Positions 59,940 to 64,000 of a stretch of 64,000 nt of DNA are shown piece after piece; the stretch's first letter is position 1, and each line of letters begins with the position of its first letter. The DNA comes from JAMQKA01 sp031569985 (lineage in GTDB: Bacteria; Bacteroidota; Rhodothermia; Balneolales; Balneolaceae). The translations under genes and the position numbers were made by a program. The DNA is taken from assembly GCF_031569985.1 (NCBI RefSeq), contig NZ_JAMQKA010000019.1, positions 1 through 64,000 on the forward strand, read 5' to 3'. The notes under the pieces are model-generated. The model made no database searches. It was not told the origin of the DNA and saw only the letters and a program-made list of their open reading frames with translations.

Positions 59940-61289
59940 CTATGCAGTTTCAGCTGAGTCGGGAACATTGAGTGGTTCTTGTTCTTCCGCGTGTACATCC
60001 GGGCGCCGACTAAGGTAGAAGTACCCAAGCAGACCACTGACAAGCGATCCCAGTAAAATCCCCACCTTGGCATACTCGAGGAAGACCGGACTCTGGGGAA
60101 ATGACAGGTTCCCGATAAACAGGGACATCGTAAATCCAATACCCGACAGCAGGGACACGCCATATACCACCTTCCAGGTCTCCTTGGAGCTGTTCAATCC
60201 TGACATGTTGAGCTTGGTTAGGATCCATGTAGATCCCCAGATACCGATCTGCTTTCCAAAAAACAGTCCAAGGGCAATACCCCAGGTCAGCGTCGAAATA
60301 AACGCCTGACCCATCGTTTCCGGGTCAAAAATAACCCCGGCGTTAGCGAACGCAAAAATTGGCATAATCAAAAAATAGACACTGAAATGCAGTTTGTGCT
60401 CCAACCGGTGCAGGGGCGACTCTGCATGTTCAACTGTTGCATCCATGTGATGCAGCGCTTGCTCCCTGGAGACCGGGAGATCTTTGTCAGAAGCCTGTTC
60501 AAACAGTTCAAAACCTTCACGGGCATATTCGACAAGTCTTTCAACACTCCAACCTCTGCTGGCGGGGATCAGGAAGCCGAGAACTACACCAGCGATAGTA
60601 GCATGCACACCTGATTTAAGCACAGCCCACCACATAATGAAACCGATAATCAGGTATGGACCCAACTTGTTGACTCCCCTGTAGTTCAAGAGTAGGATCA
60701 CCAGCATACAGGCGCCGGCAACCCCGAGAGCAACCATACTGATCGATTCGGTATAAAAGAATGCAATTACCAGGACTGCAATCAGGTCATCCACCACGGC
60801 AACGGCGGTTACAAACACTTTCGCCCAAACCGGTACGCGGGAACCAAGTAGTGCTAAAACACCAATTACAAAAGCAATATCCGTAGCCATCGGAATGGCC
60901 CAACCGTTCATGTAATCAGTGCCTCCGTTAAATCCAAAAAATATTAATGCGGGAACTGTAGCTCCACCTACCGCCGCTACAACTGGAAGCAATGCAGACT
61001 GGAATGACGAAAGCTCTCCATATTTTAACTCCCGCTTTATCTCCAGTCCCACCAAGAGGAAAAAGATCGCCATCAGCCCATCATTAATCCAATGGTGAAG
61101 GGACTCATCAATCATGAAGTCGGAAAAGCCCAATACGATATGTGTTTCCAACAGGTGGTGGTATGCCTCACCAAGCGGGCTGTTGGCAACAATCAGCGCG
61201 GCCACAGTTGCCAGCAAAAGCATGATACCCGCCGCCGAATCCTTTTTAAAAAAATCTTTTAGTTTACCTGAAAAACTTGAATCTGCCAC
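59940..61289 (-). CDS. nhaA: Na+/H+ antiporter NhaA
   Basis: Starting at GTG (MADSSFSGKLKDFFKKDSAAG), the 449-residue protein has the NhaA core with the essential Asp pair in TAVAVVDDLIAVLVIAFFYT, GWAIPMATDIAFVIGVLALL, and MIDESLHHWINDGLMAIFFL. It is longer than E. coli NhaA (388) through a central His/Glu-rich cytosolic insertion (SREQALHHMDATVEHAESPL) and an acidic tail. It exchanges Na+ for H+ and would suit a halotolerant host. No Shine-Dalgarno is visible, and a strong terminator follows. Confidence 0.95.
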   Translation of the reverse strand: MADSSFSGKLKDFFKKDSAAGIMLLLATVAALIVANSPLGEAYHHLLETHIVLGFSDFMIDESLHHWINDGLMAIFFLLVGLEIKRELKYGELSSFQSALLPVVAAVGGATVPALIFFGFNGGTDYMNGWAIPMATDIAFVIGVLALLGSRVPVWAKVFVTAVAVVDDLIAVLVIAFFYTESISMVALGVAGACMLVILLLNYRGVNKLGPYLIIGFIMWWAVLKSGVHATIAGVVLGFLIPASRGWSVERLVEYAREGFELFEQASDKDLPVSREQALHHMDATVEHAESPLHRLEHKLHFSVYFLIMPIFAFANAGVIFDPETMGQAFISTLTWGIALGLFFGKQIGIWGSTWILTKLNMSGLNSSKETWKVVYGVSLLSGIGFTMSLFIGNLSFPQSPVFLEYAKVGILLGSLVSGLLGYFYLSRRPDVHAEEQEPLNVPDSAETA

Positions 61290-61350
61290 TTTTCTATACG
61301 TTTTTGTTTAGCGTTTTGGTGATATGGTTAAAAATAGATCATATTTCATT

Positions 61351-63483
61351 TTAATGCCTTGATCGATTTTTCATCTCTCTCAGCTGATTTATATCCTCAA
61401 TTTCCCCGACAATTGAAAGCTCATCGCCAAGCTTTATTTCGGTATTACCGTGGGGAATGATAATGTCATCTTTGCGCTTTAGGATAGCGATCAAACTCTT
61501 CCCCGGCAACTCAATATCCTTAATTTTTTTACCGGTCATCTCGGCTGTAATATCAGTCTCATTAACTGTGAGGTTGATAAACCGTTCATCTCGCAGCATA
61601 ATTTCTCGCAACTCTCCTTCATCTTCAGCATTAACCCAGCGCTTCATAAAGTGCCTGTTGTCAATCATTTCGGCAATGTGCGCTAAAATGCGAAGGTGCG
61701 AACCGGAATGTTTCTCAGAGCTGACCAGGAAAATGAAGACGCGTACTTTTTGGGTGGGATCTTCCACACTTTGGCTGAGCTGCTCAAAATGGTCGGTATC
61801 CATCGTGATACCCTCTTTCATTCGGACCAATACCATCTCGGAACGGACATCCTTCTGCACCCTGAGATGGTTTAGCGCTACGCCGCGCCCCATCGGAATT
61901 AAACCCGACTGGTTAACATTACGAAATGCGTCAAACATTTTATCTTCTTCGATATTTATGCGAACGGCAAGCAGTGACGCAGCTTTGCGAATGATCTCCT
62001 TGTATGAAGTACCTGGATCGAGGTTATCAATAACCATTGAGCGGGCTACCACCTCTTCGTAGGGATCCTCATCGCGCAACCCCTTCTCACGGAGAATATT
62101 TCTCATCTCATGCTCCAAGCCTCGGTCGCGGCGTTTGCCCAGCCGGGCATGCACGTGATACAGGGCTCCCTCCCGTTCTATGGTACCATACCCGTAGTAA
62201 TAGAACCAACCCACACTGAATACTGCGATAATAGCAGTAAACAGGATAGAGAGCAGCCCCATCTCAAGGATAAGAAATACTGATATAATCATTCCGGCGA
62301 TCTGCATCCAGGGATAGAACGGGGAATTAAAACCAGGGTCATACTCTTCAATCTTGCTTTCTCTCATTACAATAACGGCCAGATTCAGCAGAGCGAAAAG
62401 AAGCAGCTGAAATGCACTGGCCAGTTTGGCAACGGCTTCCACGTCAAATGCAATGAGAAAGAAAATCATCAACAAAACAGTACCAACAATAGATATGATT
62501 GGAGTTCCGTATCGGTCACTTACCTCCGAGAATCGTGATGTAATTAGTTTATCGCGCCCCATAGCCATAGGATATCGCGAGGCTGACATAATACCAGCGT
62601 TACCCGTTGATGCAAAAGCAGCTATCGCGGCAATCACTACCAATACGAGGCCGGTTGGTTCGGGCAGCCAGTTCAGAAATACCTCACCAGCGGTTGCAAC
62701 GGGTGTTAAATCCGACCGCAGAGCGCTCGGTTCAAGCAGAGCTACCATAAGATAAACACCAACAACATATACAAAGACCGCCACGATTAACGACAATATC
62801 ATACCCAGCGGTATGTTCTTGTCAGGATCTTCTACCTCTTCGGCAATGCTTGCCACCTTGGTAAGCCCCGCATAGGAAACAAACACCATTCCGATAGTTG
62901 CCAAGACGCCATTTATCCCGTTAATGTAGAACGGTGAAAATTGCCGGCGGGTAATCTCAAAAAAATCAAGGGAAAAGATATGAAACAGCCCCTGCACGAT
63001 GTAGAAAAACATAATGCCGAGTAATGCCGCCACAAGAACCTTTTGCAGGAAGCTTGACTCTTTGGCTCCTACAATATTAATGATTCCAAAGATAATAGTA
63101 AGAACTACAGCCACAAGTGTAATAGGAACCTCGATAAAAATTCCTATATATGCTCCCATACCGATCAGGGCAAATGCACTTTTCAACACCAGGGCCAACC
63201 AAGACCCAAAACCTCCTACGGTTCCCATAACCGGGCCCAAGCTGCGATCAATGAAATAATAGGTTCCGCCAGCACGGGGCATTGCGGTACATAGTTCCGA
63301 CACGCTGAACATAGTCGGTAAAACCAATACGCCTGCAAAAAAATATGCTAAAAAGACGGAAGGTCCTGTTTCCGCAGCGGCGATACCCGGCAGCAGAAAG
63401 AACCCTGAGCTAAACATAGCCCCGGTGCTAATGGCAAAAACGTCCCAAAGTCCCAACTGCTTTTCTAACTTTTCATGCTCCAT
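61351..63483 (-). CDS. APC permease fused to EIIA-like and TrkA-C domains
   Basis: A 710-residue protein. Residues 1-440 are an APC-superfamily transporter with 12 membrane segments (FAISTGAMFSSGFFLLPG; STGNAGIMSASRYPMAMGRD). About residues 485-625 resemble a PTS EIIA type 2 domain and keep a His in GRGVALNHLRVQ. The end (about 640-705; MTGKKIKDIELPGKSLIAIL, HGNTEIKLGDELSIVG) is a TrkA-C/RCK_C ligand-binding domain. The two cytosolic domains suggest control of transport by a bound ligand or by phosphorylation. The substrate (amino acid or cation) is not readable. A close paralogue starts off the right edge just upstream. Confidence 0.87.
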   Translation of the reverse strand: MEHEKLEKQLGLWDVFAISTGAMFSSGFFLLPGIAAAETGPSVFLAYFFAGVLVLPTMFSVSELCTAMPRAGGTYYFIDRSLGPVMGTVGGFGSWLALVLKSAFALIGMGAYIGIFIEVPITLVAVVLTIIFGIINIVGAKESSFLQKVLVAALLGIMFFYIVQGLFHIFSLDFFEITRRQFSPFYINGINGVLATIGMVFVSYAGLTKVASIAEEVEDPDKNIPLGMILSLIVAVFVYVVGVYLMVALLEPSALRSDLTPVATAGEVFLNWLPEPTGLVLVVIAAIAAFASTGNAGIMSASRYPMAMGRDKLITSRFSEVSDRYGTPIISIVGTVLLMIFFLIAFDVEAVAKLASAFQLLLFALLNLAVIVMRESKIEEYDPGFNSPFYPWMQIAGMIISVFLILEMGLLSILFTAIIAVFSVGWFYYYGYGTIEREGALYHVHARLGKRRDRGLEHEMRNILREKGLRDEDPYEEVVARSMVIDNLDPGTSYKEIIRKAASLLAVRINIEEDKMFDAFRNVNQSGLIPMGRGVALNHLRVQKDVRSEMVLVRMKEGITMDTDHFEQLSQSVEDPTQKVRVFIFLVSSEKHSGSHLRILAHIAEMIDNRHFMKRWVNAEDEGELREIMLRDERFINLTVNETDITAEMTGKKIKDIELPGKSLIAILKRKDDIIIPHGNTEIKLGDELSIVGEIEDINQLREMKNRSRH

Positions 63484-63607
63484 ATAAGTCTATAAATAAG
63501 TTTTTAACTAAAATTCCAGAATAAGTTTGAGGTTGGCGGCTATGTATTAAAACTATACCAGCCGAAAACTTTGACAAATGTTTTTGCCAAAGATATAGTA
63601 TAATTGA

Positions 63608-64000
63608 CTAATTCTCTTTCATTTCTCTAATACGTTCAATGTCTTCCACCTCACCAATTATTGACAACTTATCTCCTTCCTGAATGACCGTATTGCCATG
63701 CGGAATATTGATATTTCCCTCGCGTCTGAGTATAGCAATCAGACTTTCCCCTGGCAGTTCAATCTCATGGATTTTTTTACCAATCATATCTTTCGTTTTA
63801 TTAGCAGAATCTATTGTAAGGGTGATAAACCGCTCATCACGTAGTAACATTTCACGCAATGCACCTTCATCCTTTGCATCTATCCAGTGCTGTAAAAAAT
63901 GATCCTGATCGATCATCTCGGCTATATGCGCCAAAAACCTAAGATGCTGTGTGGAATACTTTTCGGAGCTGACCAAGAAGAAGATGGCATGTAGTTCACT
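63608..64000 (-). CDS. Second APC/EIIA/TrkA-C-type protein, C-terminal part
   Basis: Only the last 130 codons are in the window, and the frame stays open to the right edge, so the gene begins beyond 64000. The visible part (LVSSEKYSTQHLRFLAHIAE; HWIDAKDEGALREMLLRDER; IHEIELPGESLIAILRR) is roughly 65-70% identical, by eye, to the C-terminus of the 710-residue permease downstream. It holds the end of the EIIA-like domain and the TrkA-C domain. The two genes are a tandem duplication separated by 124 bp. Whether the missing part also encodes an APC permease cannot be seen. Confidence 0.85.
   Translation of the reverse strand, partial: SELHAIFFLVSSEKYSTQHLRFLAHIAEMIDQDHFLQHWIDAKDEGALREMLLRDERFITLTIDSANKTKDMIGKKIHEIELPGESLIAILRREGNINIPHGNTVIQEGDKLSIIGEVEDIERIREMKEN

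Noticed and set aside
1..64000. tRNA, rRNA and prophage genes
   Set aside because: No cloverleaf with a GTTCRANTC T-loop outside coding sequence, no rRNA core sequence and no phage structural or integrase genes were recognised.

Overview
The window reads as chromosomal DNA from a member of the Balneolota/Bacteroidota side of the FCB group, most likely a Balneolaceae-type bacterium. The signs are a PorV-like protein beside a protein with a type IX secretion C-terminal sorting domain, the lineage families DUF4296, DUF5683 and HU-DUF4469, an arginine operon with an acylornithine-type carbamoyltransferase, a TTTG-N19-TAnnTTTG promoter before rplU, and very few recognisable Shine-Dalgarno sequences. 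Species cannot be named from the sequence. No rRNA, tRNA, CRISPR array or prophage was seen.

Layout. 1-4.1 kb: 3' tail of an IS982-like transposase, rplU-rpmA with its own promoter and terminator, a FAH-family hydrolase and an M23 peptidase. 4.1-10.4 kb: RidA and an alpha/beta hydrolase (minus), two paralogous TPR lipoproteins, a Cys/Met-metabolism PLP enzyme and a thiolase. 10.7-20.9 kb: an envelope block (PorV-like protein, T9SS-sorted M6-like protein without its zinc motif, a gluzincin/TolB/beta-barrel fusion, DUF5683, PASTA protein) followed by rpe. 21.5-31.3 kb: a threonine-synthase-like enzyme fused to a LeuA-type regulatory domain, a RAYT transposase between two REP hairpins, and the minus-strand cluster dapB-dapA-dapD-thrA-thrB-thrC. 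31.3-45.1 kb: a repeat-rich stretch with an HU-DUF4469 protein, a DUF819 transporter, small membrane proteins, a tetrapyrrole-methylase-fold methyltransferase, an ankyrin protein, an M49-like peptidase, a murein amidase, uridine kinase, coaX, an SDR, a DUF4296 lipoprotein and recQ. 45.7-53.8 kb: the arginine operon (GNAT-argG-argC, then argF'-argB-argE-argH) and proC; argD is not in the window. 54.3-64 kb: an AsmA-like protein, a three-domain AraC-type regulator beside an FAD oxidoreductase, a Ca/Na antiporter, NhaA, and two tandem APC permeases with EIIA and TrkA-C tails, the second cut by the window edge.

The genes mostly serve amino-acid biosynthesis (aspartate family, arginine, proline, sulfur amino acids), envelope biogenesis and ion homeostasis. 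The unexplained layer is in the intergenic DNA: 7- to 8-bp period tandem arrays at many gene junctions, a separate 22-bp period array at 31.7 kb, REP hairpins tied to a resident RAYT, an 87-bp MITE-like element, and several families of dispersed inverted repeats. The protein-level novelties most worth following are the PLP-LeuA fusion (21482-23191) and the DUF4242/cyclase-like/AraC regulator (55703-56815).
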